Shown here: positions 23,978 to 36,200 of the stretch, in pieces
Layout: the number at the start of each line of letters is the position of its first letter
How positions within the stretch are numbered: the first letter of the stretch is position 1
NCBI GenBank assembly: GCA_949357655.1
Contig: CASHTG010000015.1
Location: 4,154,001 to 4,218,000, forward strand
Direction of reading: 5' to 3'
Source: Parascedosporium putredinis
Taxonomy: Eukaryota; Ascomycota; Sordariomycetes; Microascales; Microascaceae
Length of the DNA stretch: 64,000 nucleotides
Notes under the pieces: generated by a model
What the model saw: the letters and a program-made list of their open reading frames with translations, nothing else
Told to the model about the DNA's origin: nothing
Database searches by the model: none
Program-made: the position numbers and the translations under genes

Positions 23978-25687
23978 TCAATTCCTCTCTCTTTTCCAGT
24001 TCACTATGACCTTCCTTTCAAACATATCTGCGACTTTGACCATCTGATCCAAAGTCAACCCAACATTGGAAGCTAGTATTACGTCAGCCAGTATAATTCA
24101 GGGTGCTCTCAAGTAGGTGCTGACATACCGGCCAGTTGGTAAAAGTGTTTTGCTGGGTCTGATAAATCACTGATTGAATGCCATGCCCTCGTCGCATCGG
24201 GCCCTCGTTCACTGTTTTGCCTTGTGGCCACTTGCTTTGGCATAAACTTGAGTTGCCCCTCCGAATCCTGAACTGCACCAGCTGCATTAGTGGGTTAGAG
24301 CGAAGACTAGACAATTTCTCATGGAAAACCACCAAGTTCTCGTCAAGATCAATACTCACAAGTGCCCTGGCCAAAGGCGTCTTTCCGACCTGGCGACATG
24401 AAGGGATATTGAAATACCCGCGTTTCGGAAGCACAAACTTCACCCTTTTCGTCTAGGGAATCACATCCACTACCATCCTTTAAAGATGGCCTGCCGTTCA
24501 GATATACTCGCCTTAGCCACGGCTTCCAGTCGGTATCCGGAAAATAGGCATCCGGGCCTTTAGGTCCCCGAGCGGGTGTGCCGAGCACAGGAACCCAGAG
24601 TGCCTAACTACCAGAACCATCGCCGTTACCAGACAGACCTCTGGGATGTCTACTAGCCGTAGCCTGTGTTTTTTAACCGGAAGGGCAAGCTCCATCTTCG
24701 TTATGTCCAGCAAGGTACTAGTGAGTTGAAGAACCTCAACTGTGCCCTACACGTCAGTTAAGAAGCAGTTTTCAAAGACGTTCAGTGAAATACCTGGAAG
24801 ACCAAATTTCCGTGCCAAAACCAAACCTCTCGACACGGGATTCAGCGGGGGAACACGAGCTTGTAATCGCTATAATATGAACAAGCTAGGTCGTACACGC
24901 CTCGATGAAGCGCTTCCTGGGTCATGTCCCTGATGCCCAATCTCCCAAGGCTGGCTATAAATTGTGTCGGCAGTTTATAAAGTGCTATGGAAGGTATGAC
25001 GCCATGCTAAAACCTATCAGCAAGGTCCAGACTTTCAAAAGAGGGGTGTATATACTGCTTGTTTGTAAGGCATGGCCTGCTTGTTGGTCCACTCTATTAT
25101 ATCTCCAGCCGTAGTCGGAAGGCGCAGGAGGAGGCAGCCAAGGTAACAAATAGATAGTGTATCGAGGGGACATGGGCCTCGCCACCCCGTCATCCGGTAC
25201 ACGCCTGTGCTAGTCGTTATATTCAAGCTGTCATGTAAAATACCTCCGCCTCGGGTGGTGTGGAGGAAACCTGACGGCGTCTGTTCGGAAGGGTCCGTAT
25301 CTTGGATAAGCTGTCGTAGGCGGAGATCCCACAGGTCCCGAATAACCGCTTCCAGTTCAGGGGGATGGGTTTTCACCAATATCATCCAAGCAACTTGTTT
25401 CAGAAGTAGTATCTGCAAACACTCCAAAAAAGAATACGTGCGGCTACGCCTGTCAGTCGCTGCTTTGCATTGAGGCCATCCGTAACGGACCCTAGCCCAT
25501 GGCTTCGCCGGGAGACCTGCCCTCGGCCTTTCACCTCATCCTCCGCGGCGTCGTACTCCACCCAAGACTGAACTCGGTGTCCATTTTGGCAATACCTAAA
25601 GCCATTTTCCAGATACCATTTTCTGGCCTTGCAATCTGAACAATGCTCACCCCGTGAAAACCGGTGTAATTCCCGGCCATCATCCAT
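23978..25687 (-). CDS. RRN7: RNA polymerase I transcription factor Rrn7 (TAF1B/TFIIB-like)
   Basis: Rrn7 is the TFIIB-related subunit of the core factor that recruits Pol I to rDNA promoters. The N-terminus carries the zinc ribbon: GEHCSDCKARKWYLENGFRY then CQNGHRV, i.e. C-x2-C plus C-x3-H. Cyclin-fold blocks follow in different frames: MECLQILLLKQVAWMILVKT, PPELEAVIRDLWDLRLRQLI, LDTLSICYLGCLLLRLPTTA, then KLPTQFIASLGRLGI. The C-terminus reads GLTLDQMVKVADMFERKVIV and ends at a TGA (23978-23980). Exons and frameshifts between 24050 and 25450 were not fully resolved. The start at 25687 (MDDGRELHRFSRGEHC) was chosen as the nearest ATG before the ribbon; an ATG at 25792 is also in frame. The order of conserved blocks supports the call. 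Confidence 0.78.
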
Positions 25688-26337
25688 TCTATTATCTGTT
25701 TTCCATCCCAAATTGGAACGGGGCAGGATGAGAAGAGAAGAACTTAGTTGAGAAATTGATGTGGTAGTGGGGCTGGGTTCAGCTCTTACCAAACATCTGA
25801 CAGATCACTAAGCCCCTGGACCAATGAGGGCAACCTTCTACATTCGCTGTTCAAAACCCACCTTTGTTGGTGTTCTCGAAGAAAAGCCGAAGGTATGAGC
25901 TCATACTTATATTTGACAAGATGCTAATAAGAGGTGGTTTTTTTTTTTTTCCTTTAAAGACGATGTCTGTATTGCAATGCTGCTATCACAACTACACCCA
26001 CTATGACCTACTGCCATCCAAAACCACAAGTTTCACAGGTGAGTACCACCATGGATAAGGGAAAGATACGAAGTAGGCCAGATCACCTTAGGGGAGGCTA
26101 TAGCCTGTACGGCAAAAATACAGGGCTGCCTTTGTGCTTAACAGCTGCCCTAAAGCAGAAAATTTCGGGGCTGAAGAGTCTCTCAGGAACTTGGTTCAAC
26201 GACCAGGAGCCCACCATGAATATCAGAAGAGCGATAATTAGAAGGATGCTGAGACCGAGATTTCGAGGTCAAATCGGGCTATATCGATCAGTTTTGATGA
26301 TTCAACTGAGAGAGCACTGGAAGCAACTTCTATTTGA
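25688..26337. promoter_or_regulatory. RRN7 upstream region and eIF5A 3' flank
   Basis: About 650 nt between tandem minus-strand genes. It includes a run of 13 T at 25938-25950 and, as far as I can see, no gene. Confidence 0.45.
25938..25950 (+). repeat. Poly(T) run
   Basis: Thirteen consecutive T in noncoding DNA. Because shorter homopolymers in this sequence appear to have lost bases, the true length may be greater. Confidence 0.8.
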
Positions 26338-27244
26338 TTAACCGCGAGGTGCCTCTTTGGCTTCAACGGCGGCTTCCTCACCCATAGAGGTAAGGATGAC
26401 AACATCTATTGAGGCCGTATAAGTATTATATATGTGTTTCGAGGATACAGAAAGGGGGAAAGCAAAATAAACTTTCAACTAGGCCATGAAAGACCGCGAT
26501 CAAAATGGGGATTCACTTACTGGTGTCCTTCTCATCGGTCTTGAAAAGCTTAGTAATCTTGTCGCCGATTTCGCCATCAGGCATACGGACATCATCCTTG
26601 GTATCGCCATCCTCGCTCATAAGAGACAGGAAGCCATCGTCGGAGATATCAAGCTAACGCTATGTATCAGCACTGAGAACCAGACCAACCGAGCACCAAG
26701 CTCGTCTTGGGATGGGTGTAATTTATACTTACAAGCTGGTATTCGCGGCGGGTGACGTTGGGGACATCCATGTTGTGGGTGGAAGGGCAAAGATCTTCAT
26801 ATTTCTTGCCAGTAAAGATGTCGAGAGCAACAAGGTGAACTTTAGCATGACCATGCTTGCCGGTTTTGGAGGTTGACATGTCCACAATCTTGCAGGGGCG
26901 GCCCTTGATAACGACGTGCCCATTCTTCCTCAACGCAGAGCATTGCATGGGGAAGGTAGCCGAAGCGCCAGCATCGGCCGACTCGAAGGTGTGCTCATGC
27001 TGTAGTTGTTGGGCATGGTATATTAGCATCTAGTTGACATCTAATTTTGCGTCCTGGAGAAGCCCATCGCATCTAATGCTAACGAAATACACGGCACATA
27101 TCCCAGTGGCGCATAGCAACTCTCTTGAAAGCTCAGCTTTTGCCAGTCTGAGATCGCGGGGAAAACAACTGATGCGGGGTGCGGATTTTTTTTCGAGCAA
27201 AATCAAAAGGAGGGGCAAAGTCTTACCTGCGAGTCGTCGGCCAT
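26338..27244 (-). CDS. Translation factor eIF5A (hypusine-containing)
   Basis: eIF5A rescues ribosomes stalled on difficult motifs such as polyproline and aids termination; it is the only protein carrying hypusine. Four exons (27227-27244, 26733-26999, 26521-26653, 26338-26405) give 161 residues with no frameshift. The first exon encodes just MADDSQ. The hypusination loop is intact: STSKTGKHGHAKVH, with the modified lysine in TGKHG. The N-terminal SH3-like part (FPMQCSALRKNGHVVIKGRP) is followed by the OB-fold half (LLDISDDGFLSLMSEDGDTK). The clean reading frame, short first intron-split exon and family length make this one of the firmest calls. Confidence 0.97.
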
Positions 27245-28503
27245 GGTGATGATACAAGGTGGTAATTATTGAACTTTTGTGTAAGGGAAAGAGAAGGAAA
27301 ATTGAAAACAGAAGATCAAGTTGAAGACGGGAAAAGGGGTAGGAAAGAAGATATGACTGGAGGGGAGAGAATTACTTTCTCTTAGGTTGATTTAGGAGGC
27401 AAGGTTTTATCTTGTGGAGGGGCGGGGTGGGAAAACACAGGAACAAAAATAGAGGGGAAGGAGAAAATAAAAGCCGAGTCTCTCAGTAGTCCCTCTTCAT
27501 CACTGTATACACCAGCGTTCGACTACTACTAATAATCACTTACGAGGGACGGGGACATACCCAGCCGTTCCAGCCACGACCATCCTTTCTTGTAACAAAG
27601 AAAGAAATCAACTGAGAGGCATACTCGCTCTAGAATTGATGAACGAACTGACAAGTATACCCTCGTCTGTGTTTCGGACAAAGCATTGTTTCCGATGGCC
27701 TATAGACGAGTATAGGGCCAACATCAAGCTGAGAAGATCAATATATCAAAGGAATGCCCAAGTCAAACGACGCGACATCACTAATATTCAAGGATGGATG
27801 TCTATGTCTAGTCGCAGTTGATGCATTTCGGTTGTCGCAGCTGGGATCCCAGGGAAGATTATGGTAACCCTAGGGAGGTAGGGCAAGTAGTAGCGTTACT
27901 AAGCGAGTTGTTGTTGGTTTCCGAATTATTCTGAACATCAATTTATTATTATTATCAATGAGATGGATGTGATTATAATACACCCTGTTCCTATGGGTTT
28001 AATAGCCGATGATCTACCGAGACAAGATGGCGTCAATCGTTTTTCCCAGGTCGTCGTCACTGTAATATCACGTGGTCAATCCCCACCTGCCCGTTGAGCT
28101 CAAGTTGTCGACGAATTCGTGATTCTGGCCAAGGCTGAAATATATTGCTTATGTAATGACATATCTCTCACCAGAAAAGGCCACTACAAATGTTGCTTTA
28201 GAACACGCTTCCAAAGGTTTGTGAGCAAATTGACAACTTCCCTTTCAATTGATCAAAAACAATATCTGTGGGAAGGCTCTAAGTCAGTAGCTAGGAACAG
28301 CACCCCAACACCAAGCAAATAATAAGTTTCCCTAGGAGCTTCCTGTTAAGAACATACTGGTTCCCCTTAGTTCTCATTTCACCTTGTGCCGTCACTGGTG
28401 GATAGAATGATGAGAAGCATGACTGGGATACTCATTTGATCTCGGCTGCTTGAAGCGTAACTGCCAGCAGTGAAATCTTCCCCTTAAACAAGTACTTGGC
28501 AAA
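27245..28503. promoter_or_regulatory. Divergent intergenic region eIF5A / VPS52
   Basis: About 1.26 kb between divergent starts. The eIF5A side (27245-27480) is A/G-rich on the plus strand, i.e. C/T-rich on the coding strand, as is common for strongly expressed fungal genes. No further gene is supported. Confidence 0.5.
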
Positions 28504-30587
28504 ATGTGGCTCGACAGGTTAACTCAAACAGGCCCCCTGGTGCTTCACCCCAGAGCCCACGTTCTTATTCTCCCCATCCCCAACGAGCTTCGGCAAATTT
28601 CAATCCCTACGTTACGTCGCAAAGAGGGAGTTATACCCAGCGGGGCTTATCAACGACCTTACTGCCTTCGAGCACTCCCACCCACTCCCTCTTAGGACTC
28701 GTCAAGGGCCCCGATGGCCCACGCTCGAAAACGTTAATTGAACCCTCGCGCCCTTTAGAGGAGGATCTCGAAAAGCTTCTAGGAGCACCAATCTACAAAG
28801 ATCAAAAGATGGCAGCTCCTTTCATGACCTTACTAATAACGACCTTAATACCGACTTTGACTTCGATGGCCAGTCTCTTTATGAATTTGTGTCGCGCGCT
28901 TCAAAGAACTCAGACAACGTCCAAATCGTTCAAGGATGTAAGTTTTCTCACGGTACGCGATAGCAACAGATCTAACGCCTTGATCCTTCAGGTGAACTCG
29001 AGAGCACAGATCTTGAGATTCTTCGTACCTCGATTACAGAATGCGATGGCGTTCTAAGCTCGGTTGAGTCGAACTTCACGAGTTTTCGAAACGAGCTCGC
29101 TTCAGTATCTGCAGACATTGAATCTCTACAACATCGCTCAGCGGCACTGAATATCCGACTAGAAAACAGGAAAGCTATTGAGAAATCCCTTAGCCCGGTT
29201 GTAGAGGACTTGAGCGTTCCGCCTGTGATCGTCGCCAAGCTCGTGGATGGCCAAATCGACGAGTCCTGGATCAAAGCCCTTGGTGAAATTGATAAGAGGC
29301 TTACTGCCTATCGAAGAGATACGAGTAGCTCCGCACAGAACAAGGCTTGGACTGATTTGGGTCCGCTGCTAGATAAGCTTGTTCTCAAGGTAATCCACTT
29401 CGCCCGACTTGACATGATTTTTCTAACGAATGATAGGCGATAGAACGCATAAGAGACCATCTAGTTTCTCAAATCAAAGCTCTTCGATCGCCGAATATAA
29501 ACGCCCAAGTCATTCAACAACACAAGTTTCTCCATGTTAAAGAGGCCTACGCGTTCTTATATCGGCACCACTCGATCCTAGGTGATGAGATATGTTTGGC
29601 GTATATGAACACTATGAGATGGTACTATCTTGCGCATTTCACCCGCTATTGCAAAGCACTGGGCAAAATCAAAGTCCAGGCATTAGATAAATATGATGTC
29701 CTCGGGCATGAAGAGGCTCCTCGCAAGGCATCTCTTTTGGCCTCAACAAAACCTTTTAGTCCGCAACATGATGCATTCAATCTCGGTCGCCGAATGGACA
29801 TCCTAAAGATGAAAACTCAAACAGCGCTCCCCTCTTACCTGGCTGAAGAGGACCAAACGACGCATCACACTGAGATTCCTTTTCGGAATTTTAATCTCGC
29901 CCTAGCCGATAACGTTTCCGCCGAATACACCTTCCTCTCGAGTTTTTCTCTCCCCCTCTAGCCCTTTCTCAAATCGCCAAGCATTTTGGGTATATATTCG
30001 AGCCGACATTTGCCTTAGGCCAGATGTTGACGAAGACCATGGTTAGTGACTCATATGATGGACTCGGCCTCCTTCTTTGCATTCGCCTCAATCAACGTTT
30101 TGCTTTTGAGCTGCAGCGGCGCAAGGTGCCTACTATGGACACGTATATGAACGCCACAAATATGCTCCTGTGGCCGAGACTGCAGCTTGTTATTGATCAC
30201 CACTGTGAATCACTGCGCCAAGCGGCGAATTCCGCCTCTTCGCGCTCGACTGGTAGGTCGGCAGGTGATCAGGCGAAACTCTCCGTTGCGCCACATGTTG
30301 TGACCCAACGCTTCGGACAATTTCTTCAAGGTATTCTCATACTCTGTTCTGAAGCAGGGGACGATGAGCCGTTGATGGCTAGCATACGCCGGCTGAGAGT
30401 GGAGATGGATATGTTTCTCGCGAAACAAGCGAAACACTATAGCGATACGCGGAAACAGCAACGATTTCTATACAATAACTATTCATTAATTCTCACCATC
30501 ATAAGCGACACTGACGGTAGGATGTCATTGGATCAGCAAGAATATTTCGAACGTCTCAGGGATTCTCACCTTGAGGCTTTGGCATAG
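28504..30587 (+). CDS. VPS52: GARP/EARP tethering complex subunit Vps52
   Basis: Vps52 is a core subunit of the GARP complex, which tethers endosome-derived vesicles to the late Golgi. The N-terminus (MWLDRL, then SPRSYSPHPQR and FNPYVTSQR) is low complexity. The conserved core includes ITECDGVLSSVESNFTSFRN, SADIESLQHRSAALNIRLEN, LVLKAIERIRDHLVSQIKAL, ICLAYMNTMRWYYLAHFTRY, HDAFNLGRRMDILK and RFLYNNYSLILTIISDTDGR. Introns lie at 28938-28991 (phase 1) and 29400-29436 (37 nt as read, unusually short). Breaks occur near 28520 and at 29943-29947, where one T restores SSFFSPPLALSQIAKHFGYI. The stop is at 30585-30587. Confidence 0.92.
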
Positions 30588-30864
30588 GCGGACATGGTTC
30601 CCGGGCCACCTCATAGGCCTATGAGTCTTTTCCTTTAGCAATACAGCCTAGTCACGTCAATAGATCATTTGGAAGTATTGGAAGTAGCCTCAAGAATACG
30701 GCTAATATCGGAGACGGATAACATATTCAGTCCAGCCATCTTACCGCAGAAGAATGTTGAACACCACAAGAAGACCAACTGGAGCTAGATATATAAACTG
30801 ATTCCATCATGTCCAACAAAGCTTACAAGATGGCAGACCGCAGTATTTTATCAAGGGCGACAAT

Positions 30865-32320
30865 CTATGGACTTAGATATACTGCCGTCCTTCTAACCCA
30901 GCCAGCAAGAGTCGCCCATTGGAGGTCGAACGGCGCGTAGGTCGGGTGTCTATGTAGATAGATAGCCCCGAGCCCTACAAGAAGCGCAAAACCAACTGTC
31001 TTCGCCCGCCAACGATATCTCCACATTGATTTTGTCAGTTTGTTCCACGCCTCAGCGCGTCGAAGCTCTCAGTTGGGTTTGGAAATAAACATAGCCATCG
31101 CACGTAAACTGGTTCACATAGATATCCCAAGATCTAGCGGTTTTCAAGCAGCTTGAGGAGGATATGGAACTCCAAGAACGCAGGGTTTCGGGTGGGTGGG
31201 TTTCAAAGAGGGAGATGGTGTCAGATATCAGGGTTTCCAAATTTAGCGCTTGGGGAACCTTAGAAAGAGTGAGGTACAGCATCGATGGATCTTCCGCCGA
31301 TATTCCCAGTACTTCTTCCCGCCGGCCAAGGACGATTTGCGCAAAGAGGTATATGCTAAAAGCAGGTTCTTTTGTGATGAGAACATCAAATAGCCTAGCA
31401 ATGTCATGATAGCCCTCTATATTGTGGGCAAACATAGTGAGCGTGCCAGAAAGGGCATAAAAGGGTTGCGTGTCAGCTAAGTGCTTTCGCAAGTCTGGGT
31501 CTGCGCTGTCAAGAATATCTGGAATCAGACGTAGTTGGGCGACAGTAGGGGCAAGGGTTGGCAGCATGAAATCGCGAATGCGAAGAAGAGAGAGACGCGC
31601 AACTAGAGGAGCACGGATCTGAGCTTCAAGTACTAAGAGAAATACTTGACAGATGTCATGATAGCCTTGAAAGTAGCACAAAAGGGGTGTCGACGAAGAA
31701 CCTCAACGATCAGGTCTGAAAGTTCAGACTTTCGCATCTGTAATTCCCCTCCGACAAGTCTACCAAACGTTCCATGTTAGCATTACTGGGCGGTTCCCCC
31801 TTTCTATGACAGTAGTTCGAGGATTTCAATGAGAAGAGTACCATTTGGATAATATATAAATGCCCGGTGAACATCAAGCTGTACCTGATCCTCATCCCTG
31901 TGTTGGGAAGTTCTCGCCAGGGAGGCTCGTTTGCAGTGCCTTCGCTTGATGGATCTACTGAAGCCTCGCCATTGTATTCAGTAGGATATCCGAGAAGGAT
32001 GGGCCCTAATTAAGAATCGGAGAATCTTGGATATTAGCGGAATAGCAAGTAGGATCGTGGATTTCAAAGCACCTACAGGCTTTGCGTCTGAGGCCATCGT
32101 TGAGGAAGCCACCCCTTGACTCTGCCAGCATCTTCAGACCCTCGATATCGGCCTTGGAGCATGCTTCCAGAATTTGCCCTTCCTTCAGATGCGAGAAGGA
32201 GAGACGACCATGGAGAGTATCGGGCGTGGCCGCAACGAATGATTTGCCCTTCGAAGCCTGCATGTCGCAACTGTGATGCTCATGGATAGCAGCACGCGTT
32301 GGAGAGCCAGCGTTCCCCAT
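30865..32320 (-). CDS. GYP8: TBC-domain Rab GTPase-activating protein, Gyp8/TBC1D20 type
   Basis: TBC proteins stimulate GTP hydrolysis by Rabs; Gyp8/TBC1D20 acts on Ypt1/Rab1 at the ER. The N-terminus holds an EGLKMLAESRGGFLNDGLRR block typical of this subgroup. The dual catalytic fingers are visible: Arg in LDVHRAFIYYPNG and Gln in CYFQGYHDICQVFLLVL. The rest of the TBC fold includes LSLLRIRDFMLPTLAPT and LSGTLTMFAHNIEGYHDIAR, with FSIYLFAQIVLGRREE. A C-terminal transmembrane helix (VGFALLVGLGAIYL) anchors the protein, as in TBC1D20; it ends AVYLSP at 30865. The frame changes near 31120, and introns plus possible indels lie between 31690 and 32010, so exact exons are uncertain. Confidence 0.85.
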
Positions 32321-33218
32321 TCAGTGAGAGGTTTCTTGTTCTAAGCACAAAAAAGGAAAAAAACTGTCGAGTTAGTCCCGACCTGTGGTGATGAGCCTTT
32401 GCGGCGGGGGCACAGGCGTGAAAACCAGGGACGAACCGGCTTCGTCAGAGGATCTATCTCTAAAGCATAAATCATTTCCATGTGGCGAAGTGATAACTTG
32501 TCAATGTAACTGAACAGTGCTAATTTGAAGTATACTGGAATCACACACCGTATTTCAGCAGCAAAACGGGCACTAGCCTCAACCGGCCAAAAGAGTGACT
32601 CCCAAACAATCAAACCAACCTTACACTATTACACGCAACACCGAAAAGAAAGAGAACCAATTCAGACAACCAGAAATGCGAGCGGTTATGGCTCATCGAT
32701 ACTCGCCTCGTATTCTAAAGCCTCTACCCCGAACCTTCGCCCTGGGTGGGGAGGGATCTATATCTATAGGCATATTTTGATGTGAAGATCTCTTGATGAC
32801 GACTGAGCGGCGGGAGTCTTGAAGATATGCAAAGAAACTCCTTAGGGTGGTGGTTTCCTATGGGAGAGCGACAACCTTTATTTTCAGGCCTTGGACAGTA
32901 ATCATTTACCTTAAATGGGATAGAAATCCATTGTGCTGCACTCTTGAAAATCCGTAGTGGTTCGGTCCTCTTCTTAGTTATGGAAGTGCTCGGGTGTATT
33001 ATTGTCTGACTTGAACCGAAAGTATGGATAGCACTGATGGATGGATCCTTGGATCAACGGAATGGCCTTTGGTTCCATCAACACCCCACCTCTCTCTCCG
33101 CACCTTACATCTATCATCGGTATGTACCGTCTCGAAAACCATTCATCAGTCACGTCGGGGCTAAAGCTTAATTCAACAGCACACGCCGATGCCCAACTTC
33201 AAATCATGAACCTTGAAG
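32321..33218. promoter_or_regulatory. Divergent intergenic region GYP8 / MMS1-like
   Basis: About 900 nt between divergent genes; both promoters must lie here. Short open frames carry no recognisable motif. Confidence 0.5.
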
Positions 33219-36200
33219 ATGGCGTTTCAAACAAATGTTCTTAGAAATGGTACCTGGATAACAGAGAACGTCAATATGCAGACATTTTTGTCCACGCGAG
33301 AGGCACCCATGGCTAAAAAAGAAAAAAGCGCATCACCAGCTTGCGGCCTTCTGACTCGGACAATTGTGGAAAGCCCCGTCGTTCTGTGGATGTTCCCTGT
33401 CCGGTTGAGGTCAGCCGGTAATAATGATGTTGCCTTTATCGGAGTAAGTGCACTCTTACTAGCTAGGAGTTTCCTATGTAACAGTCCATAGTTTCGGCAA
33501 CGCAGCCCCGACTTGTTCATGACGAATGTGGCTAATCAAGAGGAATAGGACCGGTTCGTGCAGATCAAAGAGCTCCAAGGGGATGGCCAGCTGCACGATA
33601 TCGCTAGGAAATCAGATTTTGGGTCTCGAATCGTCAATGCAAAAGTCCTGGGTTCGTTTTACGAGGATTCTCTCGTTAATAACGACTTTCGAGCAGGAAA
33701 CAACCGCGCCAAGGGATCACACATCGCGGGGTCTTCGAGCCCAAGCCTCTCGAAGAGAGTGCTTTCGCCTACCTCCCCAACTACTCGTTCTCTTGTTAGA
33801 AACCGGAGATTTTGTCTTCTTGTTTTTACGCCAAACCAGTCACGGCGTGGGCTCCTTTGTAAGCTCAGCTGTGCCTTCACCTAGACAAGGCCTAGCCGTC
33901 CACCCCGGCTTCCACTTCGCCATCGACCCCAGTTCTAGATATATGGCTGCTGCTAGCAGCGAGGGCCTCTGCGTCATCTATGAACTAGACACATTCAAGA
34001 GTCTTGAAAGGCAGTATCAGACTAGCGGTTCACTGACGAAACCACTCATTACCTACCGACCTCGAGCCATGACAGGTGTTATCCACAAAGTTGAGTTCCT
34101 TTTTCCTGGATCGCAGGACACGCAGACCGTCATACTTGTCCTTCTAGTGATCCGGGGTGGGGTGGCGAGAGTGGTTACTTACGAATGGGTCCACGGTGAT
34201 GACCTCAATCTTGTTTTTTCTGAGGAGCTGGCTGGCTTCCGACTGCCCCCAGAACATAAAATGCCGTTACTCTTGATTCCACTCACTGTCAAGACCTCTT
34301 TTCTCTCCGTTTCGGAGAACTCAATTGCCGTTTTTCGAGACGTTTTGCACGGCTCTTTCCACCCCGAACTAGTGAGCACGACAGAACGAGAGAAAACCAT
34401 GTACCACCACGGCACAGGACGACCGTTGTGGACCGCCTGGACGAGGCCCTTACGAAGGAAGGCCTTTTATCAATCAAAAGACAACATATATCTAGCGCGG
34501 GAGGATGGTATAATATTTTATTTTGAGATAGACTCTGACGAAATACTCGAATCTAGTCTTGACGTAGGGGACTACAGCACAAATATTTCCACTGCTTTTG
34601 CTACCGTTGCTGATACCTTTAGTGACATCCTTATATTAGGAGGGAGCTGTGGTGAGGGCTCTATATGGGCTGTAAGTTCTTCTATCCCTGTTTCTGGCCC
34701 ATGCTCATCTGCTGTACGCTTACACCCTACTGCCTTACTAGCTTCCTGCGAGGGAGCGCCCGGAACAGATAGGCGTGATACCAAACTGGTCTCCTGTTCT
34801 TGACTTAGAGACTACGAGTGGCTCTGTAGCCTGGAGCCAGGGTGTAGGGAATACTGGGCCAAGAACTATGAGCTCTGGAAACGAATCTCTAGGCGAATTT
34901 CCGCAGCAAGGTCGTCTCTTCGTCACCTCGGGTTGCGGCGTGAATGGGGGTCACCGAACTCGTTCATGGCCTTCCCGCACTTATCACACTCGATGTTGAA
35001 TATGGGGCGCCGTTAAGAAACGTTTGGGTGTTCCCCGACTTCGAGTTCCAGGGCCAGGGTGGGTTCATCGTACTTCTTAGTCTCCATAACAGGAGTCTAC
35101 TAGCAGAAGTCTCCATTGACCTCAACGACGTCCGCGAAACTGAGCTACCGAATCCTTGCATCGATACCACATCTCGGACCTTGGCGGCGGCTTTGATATC
35201 CGGTCCACAGGTGTGCCAGGTAACCGAAACATCCATTAGCCTCTTCGGCCCCTCTAAAAGTTAGTCCCGACCCTTCCAGTTGGCAAACAATGATCAAGCT
35301 AATGAAACAGATCGTCTTTTACGATGCGGACCGTTCTAAATAGGACTCATGCAAGGGCAGAAAATGCATGCATCCAAAACAACCTAGTAGCTTTCTCCAT
35401 TGCGCCCAGACAGACTGGCTCTCCCTTCGAAATATTTTTAGTTGTGGCTAGTGACCCAACAGAGATTTTTCGACGATACACGCTCGATTCAGATGTCACT
35501 TGCCTACAAATTTGCACTATCAAAGGAGAAAATCTCGTATTGGCATCAACTTGGCAGCCTGGCTGCACACGCCTTCTAATCTACGCAGCAGACACAGAAA
35601 GTCTCACGCCGCTTGTAAATCTAGAGCTGCTTGCAGGTTCGTAGTTTGGAATTCCCATTGATCGCTTTCCTCTAACAAGATGCCGCAAAGATGATTACAA
35701 AATTTCACATTGGCCTGATACGAACAAGGACTACGAAGCCACCCTAGTAGAAGCCGTGACACACCTTGTTCTGACTCTCGAGAGCCCAGAAAAAGTGGTT
35801 GTGGTGGGTGGGACACGAGGTGGCTTCATTCTAGAGATTGAGATCCAATCGGTTACGCCCCTCAAAGTGATACACCGCTTAGAAAAGGTCGGGAACCTCC
35901 CGGTAGACATCATATCTAGCCCCGGCTCTTCTGAACCTAGCTCAGCACAACCCGTCTTCCTCTGTTGTGGCCCTTCGGTAGCCCTTCTGGATAACTACGA
36001 CACGGCAAATGGGAATGGATTCAGATCTCGCACTCGAATAGTCCCCGTTGATGGAGGCTCACCTAATCTAGCGACTATCGTAGTGACATCTGTGGCACAG
36101 ATTCCAACACCCACCGCAGATCCTCGCTCGCTGTTGATGATAACGGGATCCAGGCTCCTAGTTACACGGCTTGAGGGCTTGCCAGTGGTTATTCCGAGAC